Positions 43,622 to 55,677 of a stretch of 64,000 bases of DNA are shown here, piece after piece. How positions within the stretch are numbered: position 1 is the first letter of the stretch; each line of letters starts with the position of its first letter. The stretch covers positions 968,658 to 1,032,657 of the forward strand of contig JACKQL020000019.1 of the NCBI GenBank assembly GCA_018296165.2, written 5' to 3'. The DNA is from Termitomyces sp. T153 (taxonomy: Eukaryota; Basidiomycota; Agaricomycetes; Agaricales; Lyophyllaceae). The notes under the pieces were generated by a model. It saw nothing but the letters and a program-made list of their open reading frames with translations. It did no database searches and was not told the DNA's origin. The position numbers and the translations under genes are program-made.

Positions 43622-45774
43622 ACGTGTTCTCTGAGCAGCAAAGCATGGAAAACATTATGAATTCCCCTTCTTTTCAGAGATGGAGATAGATTCAGTTCAA
43701 ATGATTCATTGTCCTTGGCCTTAGTAATTTGGTATGGCCCTATGAATTTAGGTGATAGTTTTCGAGCTAACCCTTTTGGCATTGTAATGTTCTTAGTGGA
43801 CACATATACAAAGTCTCCCTCTTCAAATTCCGCTGGTATCCGTCTTCTGTTCGCTCCTTGTGTTTGCTTTACCCGGGCAGCAATGACGCTATCGTGTGCT
43901 TTCATTATGGCTAGTTTCATTCGCTGGGCAAAGGTGCATACTCCCGAGTACTCCTTTTCTAATGGTTCTCTATAATCCCATATCATAGATCTTGGCATTC
44001 TGCCTGTATTCAAGAAGAATGGAGCGAACCCCATACTCTCAGACCTGGCACAATTTATGGCAAACTCAATGGCTGGTAACTTCATTACCCAATCCTTCTG
44101 GTCATCATCAATACAAGACCTTAGCATTTGTGTAACCGTTCTGTTTGCTCTTTCGGTGGCACCGTCGGACTGAGGATGGTAGGCACTTGACATATTCAAT
44201 TTTGTGCCAATCAACTCATGTAGCCTTCGCCAGAACTTACTGTTGAATAACGGATCACGGTCACTCACAATTGCTCTTGGTAAGCCATGTAGTTTATAGA
44301 TTTCAGAGAACACTAATTCCGCTACATCTTTAGCTGCGTAATTACAACAACTTGGAATTAAATGGACCATTGCAGAGTGTAGGTCGATCACAACCATAAT
44401 TGCATCAAATTCTCCGTCACGGTTGGTAGCCACAGGTAGTGGCCCTACGAAATCTATCCCAATTGATTCCCAAGGCACCGCCTGTATGTCCAAAGGGTTT
44501 AACAGGCCTCTCGGCTTCTGGTTGTTTGGTTTGCTGCGCTTACACGTCATGCAGCTATCACAATATTTTTGGACATCTCCCGATAGAGTTTTCCACCACA
44601 CCTGGCTTCTCAGATAATCATAGGTTTTCTTCGGTCCCAGATGAGCAAGTACTGAATGTGCATCTCGAATTATAGCCTCTTGTAACCTCCGTTTGCCATA
44701 CATTATATCCGGTATGCATAGTCGAAGTTGTTCCTCCTCTTTCAGATACAATAATCCCTCTTTCTGGTCGACTACAAATTTCTTATGTTCTCCTGGTGCC
44801 ATATAAATATATTTCATCATTTTATCATCATTGTACTTGTGTTTTACGAGTTTTACAATATCTAAGTTGTCCAGTAAGTCGATTGTGTCCGTTGGTTGTT
44901 GGTCAGATGACTCCTCATCGTCTGATTTCCCTCCATCATTGTCATTGTTTTCGACTTCACTTGTTCCCAACACTTTACCCTGACTGATCTCAGGGTTGTT
45001 TTGCTTGTTATCTTGCTTGTTCATTTTCTTGGCCTGCACCGGCGCTTGTTCAACAACGACTGTATCCCTATTCCCGCCCTCTATTCCTTCGCTCTGTGGA
45101 TGACTATCAATGATCACATCGTGTTGGACAGCGGTCTTCAATTTTTCAGCCAATCTGGATGACCGCCTCACAGGTGCACCAGTCTCAGGCTTTTGGAACA
45201 GGGTATTGCCTCCAGCCTCCTCACCACCACCTGGGTTACTGACTTCCAGCTCACCAATGAAGGAAACAGACATGCCCTCTGTTCCGACGACCACAGGCTT
45301 TCCTAGCGCAGACGACGCGCCCTCCATTCCAGCCAATACTGGTCTGATAAGTTCTCCAGTGGGTCCCACATCCAAATCATCGAATTGAGTGTACTCAGAC
45401 CCGGCACAAACGGTGCCCGGTGCGTCGTTTGAATATATCCTCGATAATGCGTTGCTTAATATATTCTCAGATCCCGGAACATAAATCACTTCGAAATTGA
45501 ACATGGACAGCTTCTCCATCCACCTGGATTGCCTAGGAGACAGATTCTTTTGTTTCAACAGCCTTATCAGGCCCTCATGGTCCGTATACCAATAAAACTT
45601 TGCTCCTTGCAGGATGTCCTGATGTCTCAGCATAGTTTCTATCCCAGCTAGGCACTTGATCTCATGCACAGGATAATGCTGTTGAGCAGGATTTAGTTTC
45701 GCAGAGTAGAACGCCGCTATCTTGGCCTTTTGCCAGTCGTCACCTTGGCTTATGACTCCAGCCACACCGGTCAC
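43622..45774 (-). pseudogene. GypD RNase H, linker and integrase
   Basis: One long frame runs leftwards from 45774 (MTGVAGVISQGDDWQKAKI) into the copied Cop1 stretch. RNase H has FYWYTDHEGLIRLLKQK (about 45580). A 200-residue acidic linker follows. Integrase has the zinc-binding part (HSVLAHLGPKKTYDYL, CDSCMTC, about 44640-44520), and the core residues WESIGIDFVGPLP, VSDRDPLFNSKFW and SSAYHPQSDGATERANR, so all three DD35E residues are present. The C-terminus ends HNVFHALLLREHVP at 43625, exactly where the Cop1 copy begins. The true C-terminus and polypurine tract are missing. Among the best kept frames in the window. Confidence 0.85.
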
Positions 45775-45882
45775 ACATCCATCCGTTACAACGTTGATTC
45801 TGGGCGCTCCTTGCGAGTAATTGAGAGGTCGTCAATGGTGACCACGGCAATCCATGGCTCTTGCTTCTATCTCGTTGAAAGC

Positions 45883-46640
45883 TCATTGGTGAGTCTCCGT
45901 CCACCGAAATGGGACGGAATCTGATGTTAAATCATGCAGTACTCCCATAGGTATCCTTACGTGGTCGATATCATCCGCTAGAAACCCAGCGGCACCCAGA
46001 AAATTCTTCAGCAATGCACGTGAAGTGGGTGTCTTCCAACGCTCGAGAGCGTCAACTTTGTTGGGGTCCATTCGAATCCCTTCGAGGTCGACAATCCGCC
46101 CAAGGATCTTCATTTCCTTGCACAGAAACTGCAATTTTGATTCACTAAGGTATAGTTTTTCTCTTTTCATTATATCTATAATGGTTTTGACGTGCTGAAC
46201 ATGCTCTTCTAAGGTCTCTGAGTATATGATTATGTCGTTGAGATACACGTCCATCCATTTCCCCAAGAACTCCGCAAAGAGGTAATTCATCAGTGCCTGG
46301 TAGGTTGCTGGCACGTTGCAGTCACCCTGTTGTACTACATGGCTAACCATAGTCCCACTAGGTGTGTTTACCGTCATCTGCGGAACGTGATCAGGTACCA
46401 TGCAGATCTGTTCATATGCGTCTTGGCCGTTGATCAAGGTTCAAAAATTGGCTCTTGCAGCCCATCTCAAGATTCCCTCCATATCAGGTAAAGGTGAGCT
46501 CATTTTCTTTCTATTAGCATTCCGTTCTCTTAGATCTACCACCGTCCTCAGCTTAGGCGGGTCTCCAGAACCAGGTTTAGGGATACACAACATCAGTGTG
46601 CTGCTCCTACCCAATGTCACTTCCCACTGCCCAGTCTTAA
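45883..46640 (-). pseudogene. GypD reverse transcriptase
   Basis: A 184-codon frame (46437-45883) holds MDVYLNDIIIYSETLEEH (about 46250-46200), with YLND where YLDD is expected (GAC to AAC in a C|GAC context). It is followed by LGRIVDLEGIRMDPNKVDAL and FLGAAGFLADDI. The N-terminal RT part (to about 46640) is in another frame with stops (EDGGRSK.TEC region). Between this and RNase H (45774) the frame shifts again. GypD is therefore disabled even though its other frames are long. Confidence 0.75.
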
Positions 46641-48127
46641 TATATGCTTCCTTTTTTTGCTACCCATTGCGGCAACAATGCTTCTGGACACTTTGACGGA
46701 CGCCAACTATACTCTTTTGATTCATCTACTAACGGAATTTCATGATTAATCGCTCGCAGTGGAGGTAAAGGGCTCTCCGCCGCCTTCTGACAGGCTGGTT
46801 TGGCATATTCTCGAAGGTTCTCTCTTACAAGATCAAACCTCTCCTGTTCTAATTGCATTGCTCTAGAGGCCAGTTGGTTCACTTCCATACCTGCTAGAGG
46901 CAACAATGTGTTGCTTCCTATGACTACGCGAGTCGGATTGAACCCAATCATGACCTGGTGCTAATAGAACCAAGGGGTACCTAGTATTGCATTGTACCCG
47001 CTGAGGTTCATTATATCAAACCTCCTCTCCTCATTTATACCCTGATACTGAAATCTCACAACAGTGTCGTAGTTAATCTGAGACCTAGACCCCTTTGCAG
47101 CCATTTGAACATTCAGAGGTGTGTCTAACTCAGTCTTTCTCAAGTTCAACTGATTCACAATTGTTGTAGATATGAAATCCCCCAAGGATCCCGAATCCAA
47201 CAAGGCTCTAACTGGGCTCCCATTTATATGTACTACCACAACAATTGGTTCGGGTACCATACGTTCCGGGTCATTGACTTTAGACGCATTTCTCCCCAAG
47301 TCACGGCGAAGGTGCTCCTCCTGGAGTTTCCTCTTTTTGTTCTTCAGTTTCACGGCACACATCTGTAGTTCTGCCGCATTTTCCATTGTATGGCCAATGA
47401 GCTCCATTCCAGTGAGAAATCTCCCCAGCATGCCATCAACCTCATTGTACTCATCACAATTCTCCAGGGTTTCCATCCATAGCCCCAGGTCAAGAGGTTC
47501 CAGCAATATGTTCCTCAAACTTCGCCCCTCACGGCAAGCCCGCTTCACATACCATTCTCTTACGTCAAATCCCTTGTGCATTGCCAGCTTGTTGTCGAGG
47601 AAAGTGGTCAAGGCCAGCTTCGAGTCCCCGACTCAGTAAGATACTATTTCGTTGTCCAAAGTCACTGGTTTCATGATAAACCGCTTGTTGACAGTGTTTC
47701 TACCCGGTCGCTTATCATTGAATCGACTCTGTCCTCTTTCAAGAATGTCCTCTATCAACTGCCCTCGACCGGCAGTAAGTTTTCTTTTCATTCTCCATCT
47801 CGTGGCGCTGCTGATGTCAACCCCTTTTTTGCTTGCCAGGGTCATCGCATAGTGAAGTGCCAAGGGGAATTCATCCCCGGTTACAAGCCAATCATCAACA
47901 ATCAGGTCCGTGTTCCTTAGCTGATCCATGATCACATATTGTGTTTCACTAATTCTGTACACACAGAATCGCCGTCCTTTCATTTGCATAAATATCTCAT
48001 CCCCTGGGTATGGTGCTTGGGTCTTTAGCAAGTATTCTGCTCGCGTAGCATATGGGTCAGCTATTGTTTCACGACATTTCGGGAATGGTAAGTCAATGCT
48101 TTCAACATCAAGTTCAGTCATGATCAC
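46641..48127 (-). pseudogene. GypD protease region and linker
   Basis: The frames run 48127-47633, 47611-46961 and 46951-46637, separated by single stops. The retropepsin motif is VRALLDSGSLGDFIS (about 47215-47170), and YNAILGTPWFY near 46965 is its C-terminal ILG element. Upstream is an acidic/basic linker (KLKNKKRKLQEEHLRRDLG). After the protease, ALPPLRAINHEIPL leads to the RT. Stops at 47632 (TGAGTC context) and about 46960 split what must have been one polyprotein. Confidence 0.7.
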
Positions 48128-48235
48128 TAACTTCTCTGCTCTCCCCTGAGGTCGACGTTTTCTCCTCCAGTTTGGTCATCCCCTCGGGGCCCTTTCAACT
48201 AGGATAGGTTCCATGAGCATAGAAGCTACTCGTAG

Positions 48236-50365
48236 TCATATACCCAACGTAGATATCTCGTTAGTTTCTCGAAGCCTGTTTACCTCCTCATTACTAATAG
48301 TAGCTGCATTGCTTCTTAACCCTGGCGGGCCTTGGCCTTCACCAGAGCCACTAACGTGTGAACTGTCTGGGCAATGACGTGAGATGTGCCCCACTTTGCC
48401 ACATTTGAAACATCTCCCTTCCTTCATGTACCTCTCCTCTTCCTCTTTGCTGAGCTTTTTCTTCTTCTCCTTCCCAGCGTCATCCTTTCACTTGTTTCCG
48501 TTGCCTTTGGACTTTGATTTTTGTATTGAGGCGTACTTCCGCCTTCCCTTTTATCTTCTCTGTCAGCCCTCTTACCATCCCTTCCAGAGTTTTTCCTTCC
48601 AGGCCAGTCTTCATCGCGGCCCATCATTCGAGCTATCTCTAGAGTTTCAGCGGCATCGACAAGCTTGGCCCACTTAGATCTTTCAGGATCGTATCCTATC
48701 TCAAATAAGCGAGTCCTCAAGCAAGGTACGAGCCCTCGCCACAATTTCCTTACTTTCTCTCGCTTATGTGTATACCCCACTATTTTGTAGAGAACCTTTA
48801 GTTTCGATGCGTATTTGTTAATGGTCATCGATCCCTGCGTTAGGCTGTCTAATTTGTCCATCTGCTTCATGCAGAATGTAGGCGGAAAACAAGCATTGAA
48901 CAATCCTTTGAAGAATTTGGGTACCGTCCATCGTTCCATCTCCATTGACACATTTGTCAAGAAGAACTTATAAGCCTTTCCCTTCAGGTAGTTTGCTATT
49001 TCTGCAATGTGATCCCATTGAGGTACTCTACCTCTTTCCAAATACCTCACACTCTGATTAACAAATTGATAGAACCTTACAGCGTCTGGAGTGCCATCAT
49101 ATTTCTCTGGTGCTGTGGGTTTTACTTGGGTTGCCCTCTCACTCTCATAACCATCGTGAGTTTTTGTTTTCCTCATCTTCGTACCCTTTTTCTTACTCTC
49201 TGTTTTCTTCTTAGGCATGAGCTCCATGCCTGATTCCTCATCACTTGTGCCAGGGTCATCGTTAGCGCTGGACTTGTCGTCATCATTGCTACTCGATTTG
49301 GATTCGTTGTCATCGCTGTCATCAGGGTCAGGTTCCTCACTGATATCCCTGAAAGCTTTCCCGAGGTACGTGTGTTCCTCGAACTGTTCACTAGTTCTCA
49401 CTAACTTCTCCCCTGGCTTAGACCGACCCTCAGTAGATTTGGTGATCAGTTCTTTCATATCGTTTGACATCGGGGTTGCTGATTGTCTCTCTCTCTTGAC
49501 ACAGTGAGTGTCATTTTTCATCTTTGCCCACTGTTTCAATGCTTTTATCTCTTTCTTCAGCTGACGTTTGCTCATCCCCTTTGTATCAGGGTCAGAATCA
49601 CTCGCTCCTTCACTTTCCAAGCTGTTTGGGTTCATAGGTGCCTTGGCCTTTTTATTACGGTTTGGTTTGTGAACGTTTTCCTCTGCCTTAGCAAGTTCGA
49701 ACCTGACTTGTTGTTCATCAGGGTCCATTTCCCCATCGGAGAGTTGGGTCGCTCCCCATTCTCTGGGATCGGGCCCTTTGCCCTTATCCCTCATTTCTTT
49801 CTGGCTGGTGTCATCAGTTTTCTTAGCAGCTGATGCTTGGCCTTCCAGAATCTCGAGTCCGCGTTTGACTCGAGCTGTATTAGCACAGGATACCTCAACT
49901 GCCCTCCTGGCCTCAGCAATCAGTTGTTCCCTGTCCTCATTGCCAGCTCCATATCGGGGTGAAGCCCCAAGGCTAGCAGATCTCGCCCTACCACCTCAGG
50001 TAGGAGTTTCGTACACATTGTTCCACTTAGCTGGACTCAACCCATACTTAGTCACAGATGCGACATCGTTGGATTCGCTTGATGTTCTGTCAGCATCTCC
50101 ACTCATGTTCCGGTTTTGATACGAGCCCACGTTGGGCAAATCATTTGTACTACGACCAGGGGGTGTACTATAACCCACATCGGTGCATACTCTACGTTGT
50201 TCAGGGTCGTCGTTCTGATTGACAACCCCTCCCGATTCAGCTAGACCCTCTGGGCCATTGCGATCTCAACCCTCTGGGCCCCTGCTGCCACCCGGACCCT
50301 CTGGGCCTAGCGCTGCCTGTTGGGCATTGCTACGGGTGACTCTAGCAGTCTGAGTTTTGGTTCTA
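48236..50365 (-). pseudogene. GypD gag with zinc knuckle
   Basis: Gag starts MVTRTKTQTARVTRS at about 50371-50365 on the minus strand. Two stops (about 50265 and 49995) precede a 456-codon open part (49794-48424). That part has a Lys/Glu-rich coiled-coil stretch, a very acidic Ser/Asp run (49340-49210), and a retrotrans_gag core (KYDGTPDAVRFYQFVNQSV, then YLKGKAYKFFL and KQMDKLDSLTQGSM, about 49110-48830). After a shift near 48425 comes the CCHC zinc knuckle CFKCGKVGHISRHC (about 48412-48371). About 160 bp of leader (50366-50525) separate the start from the LTR. Confidence 0.8.
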
Positions 50366-50525
50366 GTCACCATCACGCGTGCAACAAATCATGACGGGGG
50401 TTTTCAGGTTTTGGGTTTGATTGCCTTTGACGGTGAGGATGATCTCGGGTGCACTCCGAGATGGCCCTGGCGACAAAAGCGGTTTGGTGTGTTGTAGATA
50501 GAACTAGTCTTTGTTGTTAAAAATA

Positions 50526-50753
50526 TGTAAAGCCAATGGATGTTATTCCAATGTCGTTACACTTTCTTCTGAGGGGGACTCCGAAGTAACAATTTAAAAC
50601 TTGTCAAATCTTCACTATCTACAGATCAAGTATTTATATACTAAGATAATCAAATTTAAATCTAAAGAAATAAGCAAATAGCTAGAGTAATTAGTAGTGA
50701 GTAATAAAGTGTGCTCGCGTCAGATCGACACGAGCGCCAAAATTTGCGCTACA
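50526..50753 (-). repeat. GypD LTR, right (5' LTR, minus)
   Basis: 228 bp, same borders as 43205-43432 (TGTAAAGCC...GCGCTACA). It is followed by TACCA (50754-50758), the target duplication that matches 43200-43204. On the minus strand its TATA box (TATATAAATAC, near 50634) would drive GypD transcription leftwards. The sequence after it (TATTTTTAACAACAAAG on minus) has no tRNA primer site that I recognise. Confidence 0.85.
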
Positions 50754-51797
50754 TACCAGGCCGTCATGCAATTAGCTCACGACCACAAAATCAAAGGTGC
50801 GCCCAACCCCCTCCATCGCCCGCCTCCAAAGTGTGACTCCTGTATCCTTGGGAAACAGACAAGGACACCAGTGCCAAAACTGAGGAAGGAAGGGCGGAGG
50901 GCAACGCGTAAACTCAAGATTGTGTGGGCAGACTTGATGGGTCCTGTAAACATACGGTCGAGGTCAGGGAACCACTACATACTAGACATAGTGGACGACT
51001 ACACCAATATGGCCTGGGCCATTCCCCTAAAGAATAAAAGTGAAGCTTTTCCTATGTTACAAGCTTGGGAGCGAGCATGAGAAACTGAGACTAGGCTCAG
51101 AATTGGCAAGTATCATACCGGTTTTGATGGAGAACTGAAAAGCGAGGAAATGAAGACCTAGCTCAAAGCTCGAGGGACAGTGGACGAACGCAGCACGCCA
51201 TACACATCTGCACAAATTGGGAGAGTCAAACGTATGCATAGAACATTGATGGGGAAAGCTAGGACCATGAGGATTGACGCAAACTGCCCAGAGTTTCTCT
51301 GGGACAAATTTTACTTAACAGCCGCACATCTTCACAGCAAGACTCCAACTAAGTCCCTGAATGGGAAAACTCCCCACAAAAAATGGTACGGCCGAGGACC
51401 CAAATACTCCTACATGCAAGAGATTGGTTGTCACGCATTTGTCCTCATACCCACTCATAATCCAAAAGTCAAACCCAGGTCTATAGAATGCATCTTAATC
51501 GGGTATGGACAGAACTCAAAAACCTACAGATGCTGGGACAGAGTGAACCAAAAGGTCTATCAATCCTATCATGTTAAATTCATAGAGTGTCGCGAGACAC
51601 ACCATACTCCTGATATGCAGACAACCACTCCATCAATCCCCACCATGGACTCTCTCAACAAGTCAGCCCTATCAGCACCTAGCAAGCACGACGATGACCT
51701 CGAGGAGTTCAACCTCATTGATCCCGACCCGGCACATATGCCAAATCATGACGACCACGCAACACAGCCAGAACTCAACGCTGAACAACAAGGACCT
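50754..51797 (+). pseudogene. Cop1 integrase (Copia), second part
   Basis: It resumes after the GypD LTR with QAVMQLAHDHKIKGAPN, CDSCILGKQTRTPVPK (zinc-binding end) and IVWADLMGPV, the first catalytic Asp. LDIVDDYTNMAWAIPL follows. The second catalytic site reads YHTGFDGEL where TDNGGE is typical. The third reads QIGRVKRMHRTLMGKA, with Lys where the catalytic Glu is expected. TGA at 51078 and TAG at 51160 break the frame. After the core comes HKKWYGRGPKYSYMQEIGCHAF, as usual before the RT linker. It ends TGA 51798. Confidence 0.85.
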
Positions 51798-51824
51798 TGA
51801 AGATCGACTCGCATATGACAACCA

Positions 51825-53627
51825 ATGGAGAAAGCAGCGATGGAAGGGGAACAACTGCAGACAAGACTTGAGAAGACGATGGAGGAAGTCAAAGAGAGTG
51901 GGAGGAGGGCGAGAGAACAGAGGGCTGAAAGGAACAAAACAGAGACGTCAGTAACCCAAGTCAACAACAACTCACAGACACAGGCACAAACCGAAGAACG
52001 AGCACCCACAAATGACACACAAGCGCCGGCACCCACAAACATTGATCCCGACATCGATCATGATCGAGTACTGGCGGCTATCCAACAGTTCGGCGACCTC
52101 GAACCACTGGAAATGGGAATAGAGGAGGAGCCAAAGACATGGAAAAAAGCACAGAACGGACCGGACTCAGCAAAGTGGGAGGCAGCATACAGAGAAGAAA
52201 TCAAGTCACTAAGAGATATGGGCGTTTACCGCCTTGTTCCTCGGTCTACCGTTCCAAAAGGGCAAAAGGTTCGAAAGGGAAGACCCGTGTTCAAAATTAA
52301 GAGAGATGAACGAGGGAATGCTGTTAGGTATAAGGTGCGCCTAGTCTTCAAGGGCTATGAACAGATTTACAGAAAAGACTACAATAAAACAACCTCACCG
52401 ACTGCGCGCATGGAATCGTGGCGCATCCTCCTACACATCGCGGCAGCAGAAGGATGGGATGCAGCCCAAATTGACGTGAAGATGGCATTCTTGTACAGGA
52501 TACTCCCAGAGGATGAAGTGCAGTATATGGAACAACCAGAAGGATTTGAGGAGGGAGGGAAGGAAGACTTGGTATGTGAGTTGGTGCGAGGACTCTATGG
52601 AATGAAGCAGGCTGGGAGAATTTGGAACAAGACACTGAACGAGCGGATGGTAGCGTGGGGGTTCACCAGATTAGCATGTGAATCATGCATCTACTACAGG
52701 AAAACAACATCAGGTACCGTCATCGCAGCGGTCCACGTCGACGACTTTCTGTCTATAGCTAGCTCAAAGGGCGAGAACGATCGGTTCAAGGCTCAAATGC
52801 GCGAGGCCTGGACTATATCCGACCTAGGAACTCCCCGTTACATCTTGGGCGTGTCCGTTGAATGGGATCCTGAAAAACGAGCAGTCGCACTGTCCCAGAC
52901 AAGCTTCATCAACCGTGTCATCCTACAGTTCGGACAGAAGGATGCCCACCCCCTCTCCCTCCCCATGGAACCAGGTTTGAAGCTCAGACGACCAAACCGC
53001 GACGTACAGACACAGGAGGAGAAGTGTGCTATTGCAAAATTACCCTATAGATCACTGGTTGGTTGCCTTCTCTACATTGCTGTCGCCACTCGCCCCGACA
53101 TCGCGTACACCGTCCAGCAGCTATCCCAATTCCTTGACAACTACGACAGAACTCACTGGAATGCAGGTATCCGCCTGGTACGGTACCTGAAAGGCACGCG
53201 GAACCTGAAATTGCACCTTGCAGGACCGTCGGTGGTACCACGGGGATTCACCGATGCCGACTGGGCAAGCTGCCCGGACACAAGGAGAAGCACAGGTGGC
53301 TACATGTGGTCCCTCGGGACAGGTGCCGTATCGTGGGCAGTCCGTAAACAAAAAACCGTGGCCACCTCATCCTGCGAAGCCGAATACATGGCCGCGTACG
53401 AATCCACACAAGAGTGCATCTGGCTCAGGATGCTGCTAAAAGGGATCGGCTGGGACTTCACTTCCACGGCGACCACTCTCTTCTGCGATAACAAATCGGC
53501 TATCATTCTGTCTGAAGACCCCACAGCACACGCACGGGTGAAACATTTCGATATTAAATACCACTTCATTCGCGAACGCGCGCAGATGGGAGAAATACTC
53601 ATAAAATACGTCAACACTAGAACGTAG
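51825..53627 (+). pseudogene. Cop1 reverse transcriptase and RNase H (long intact frame)
   Basis: This is a 600-codon open frame. An acidic linker (to about residue 90) leads to the RT: MESWRILLHIAAAEGWDAAQIDVKMAFL, EQPEGFE, LVCELVRGLYGMKQAGRIWN, and the active site VHVDDFLSIAS (52729-52761). Then come YILGVSVEWD, YRSLVGCLLYIAVATRPDI, and RNase H with TDADWASCPDTRRSTGGYMW, SSCEAEYMAAYE, FCDNKSAI and KHFDIKYHFIRE. The sequence ends VNTRT, where Copia elements normally continue with DQxADxxTK. That C-terminus and the 3' LTR are lost, replaced by the LINE tail. The frame is offset from integrase, so a frameshift is needed. Confidence 0.85.
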
Positions 53628-54260
53628 ACCTGGAGACGCCAAAAGCCAGAAACATAACGACGACGCTAGCCAGAATACTCTGCAAACAGGCCTCGCTACT
53701 GGTACAACTTCGGATGGGGCACTGCACCCTCAACCACCACCTGCACCGTATGTATAAGGTCGACTCACCGCTCTGCCCCAGCTGCGGGGATGCGCCCGAA
53801 ACAGTTGAACACTACCTACTCCTCTGCCAGACATACGCACAACAGAGGGCTGAGTTGGGAAAGAAAGTAAAGATGGGACCAGGAGCCTTGAGCGAACTCC
53901 TAGGTGACCCGTTCGCAGCGAAAGCACTATTCCAGTTTGTCCATGAGACGAGACGATTCGAGGCAACCTACGGAGACCTTACGATCAACTCAGAAATGGA
54001 GATCAACCCCCCGAAGACAAAGAAGACAAGGCCGAACGCACGCCCCGGAGGACCATGACAACACTAATAAAATTACCTTTTACAGCCACGCCCAAAGGGC
54101 ATAATACGGACACGAGCCCAATACCGGGCGCATACTCCCACAAAAGTAGCTGGATCGAAACTAAACTAGGACAGAGGGGATAGATAGGAAGCTGTAGTAC
54201 AATAGTAGATCCCAACATAGGGCACGGCCCCAACGGGAAAATGGAGACAAAAAAAACATC
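53628..54260 (+). pseudogene. 3' tail of a second LINE, 5'-truncated
   Basis: In one frame it reads NITTTLARILCKQASLLVQL, then RMGHCTLNHHLHRM and the zinc-knuckle-like CPSCGDAPETVEHYLLLC (53776-53829), typical of the C-terminus of fungal LINE RNase H proteins. The frame ends at TGA 54057-54059. About 200 bp of possible 3' UTR follow and end in an A-run (54247-54255). This copy is much richer in CpG than the LINE at 38506-40896 and so is a different, younger copy. A 5'-truncated insertion into Cop1 is the simplest explanation. Confidence 0.7.
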
Positions 54261-54504
54261 TCTGTGACATCCAGAGTGAGCCCAAACGCTATCTAACCAT
54301 TGTAGTGAAAGCAAAGAACACGTGATTGAGCATGGAGATATGGGGACTGAGTATGACCATACCTTGTTTCAGACGAAAACATCCGAAATGTTGTGGTTGT
54401 GATTGACCAGACATTTTCATGATAGTAGATGTAGTGGTTGAGGAATCATCTGGTATTTACGACAGAAGTGAACAAGTTTACATGCACATCCGAATACATG
54501 ATGG

Positions 54505-55677
54505 TCACAAATTCTCCGTCTCTATCAATAGTCTGGGTTCTGGAATAGGACCACTAGCGAATTCTACTTCCGAAACAATAGACACCCATGCCTTGATGAA
54601 TTTCTCCTTCCGCTTTCTAACTCGTCTTCGGTGTTTCTCACCTAAGAAAAGGCGAATCGCTTCCTCATCAAGACACGTTTCGCCCTTCATTGAATGACGC
54701 AAGGCATGCTCAAACGGTGCCCTGTCTGCGCGGTACGAAACCAACACATCCAGATCATCTGTCAAATGTGGCGATGCTGGACGCGTGTAGAAGACCGACT
54801 TTTGAGGTATTGGCCGAGACCACCGACACATGAGTTGGACTGTTCTCGCCAACCAAAGACGATGTATATCATGAGTCTTGAAATACTGGGACACAATATC
54901 CAGACGGAGAAGGTGGTGAGCCATATTCCAGATGACGAAAACTGGATGCACAGAAGAGGTGATAGTTGGGAAGGTTGAGATCGGATGATAATATTCTTCG
55001 ATTGTGGTGATTCCTCCAACATTTTCAAAGAGACGTATTGATGACATATTATTGATAGAAAGGAGAGTATAATCGTAGGTAGGCTCCTATTGAAGAATTT
55101 ATCCCAATGCAAAACAATCGAAGTGGCTTACTTAACTCACATTCATCAGATCAAGGACAGATTTCCCTGGGTTTTCTTTGAGAAGTTCTATTATTCGTCG
55201 TTGTGGGAGGAGAACCCATGAGCCATTTGCAAACGAGTGGCAAAGTTCGCAGCTTACTATTACTAGTGAGGAAGGTATTCGAGTAATGAGTCAACCAACT
55301 CACATGTTAAGATGTTCAGCCAAGAATTGACATTAATACTTCCCCATGGTAAACCGAGTGCATATTCCAATCTCGACAACTACAGAATCAAGCCATTCAG
55401 CGTTACAGGAATGGATACTGGAGAGTTGACACACTGTATGATGATCAGTCAGTTGCGGAAGAAGGTGGATGGCTCTGACACTATCTGTTGAGTTAGATAC
55501 AACGCAGGGCCCGGTAGCAATTGGGGTCGTGGTATCCATACTCAGACTAGGGTCCAGCAGTTTGTCGCTACTGGAGGGGGTTCTGGTAAAGTCGGAATAA
55601 TGGGCTGTTGAGTCCCCGCAATATTCAGACGAATCCCAATCATAAACTGAACAGACTCGAGCCTTGCGACGAAGCAT
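54505..55677 (-). CDS. HNH-family protein, basidiomycete type (minus, several exons)
   Basis: From ATG 55677 the first exon reads MLRRKARVCSVYDWDSSEYC and then GPCVVSNSTDSVRAIHLLP, the Cys and His of an HNH-type motif. A second exon (about 55260-55141) has FANGSWVLLPQRRIIELLKE. An intron (55087-55140, 54 nt, GTGAGT donor, TTCAATAG acceptor) leads to the last exon, 55086-54505, with NVGGITTIEEYYHPISTFP and HPVFVIWNMAHHLL, ending TAG. The pattern matches the many basidiomycete proteins with an HNH_2-type core and a conserved C-terminal region. Their role is unknown. The junction of exons 1 and 2 is not settled. Confidence 0.5.
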
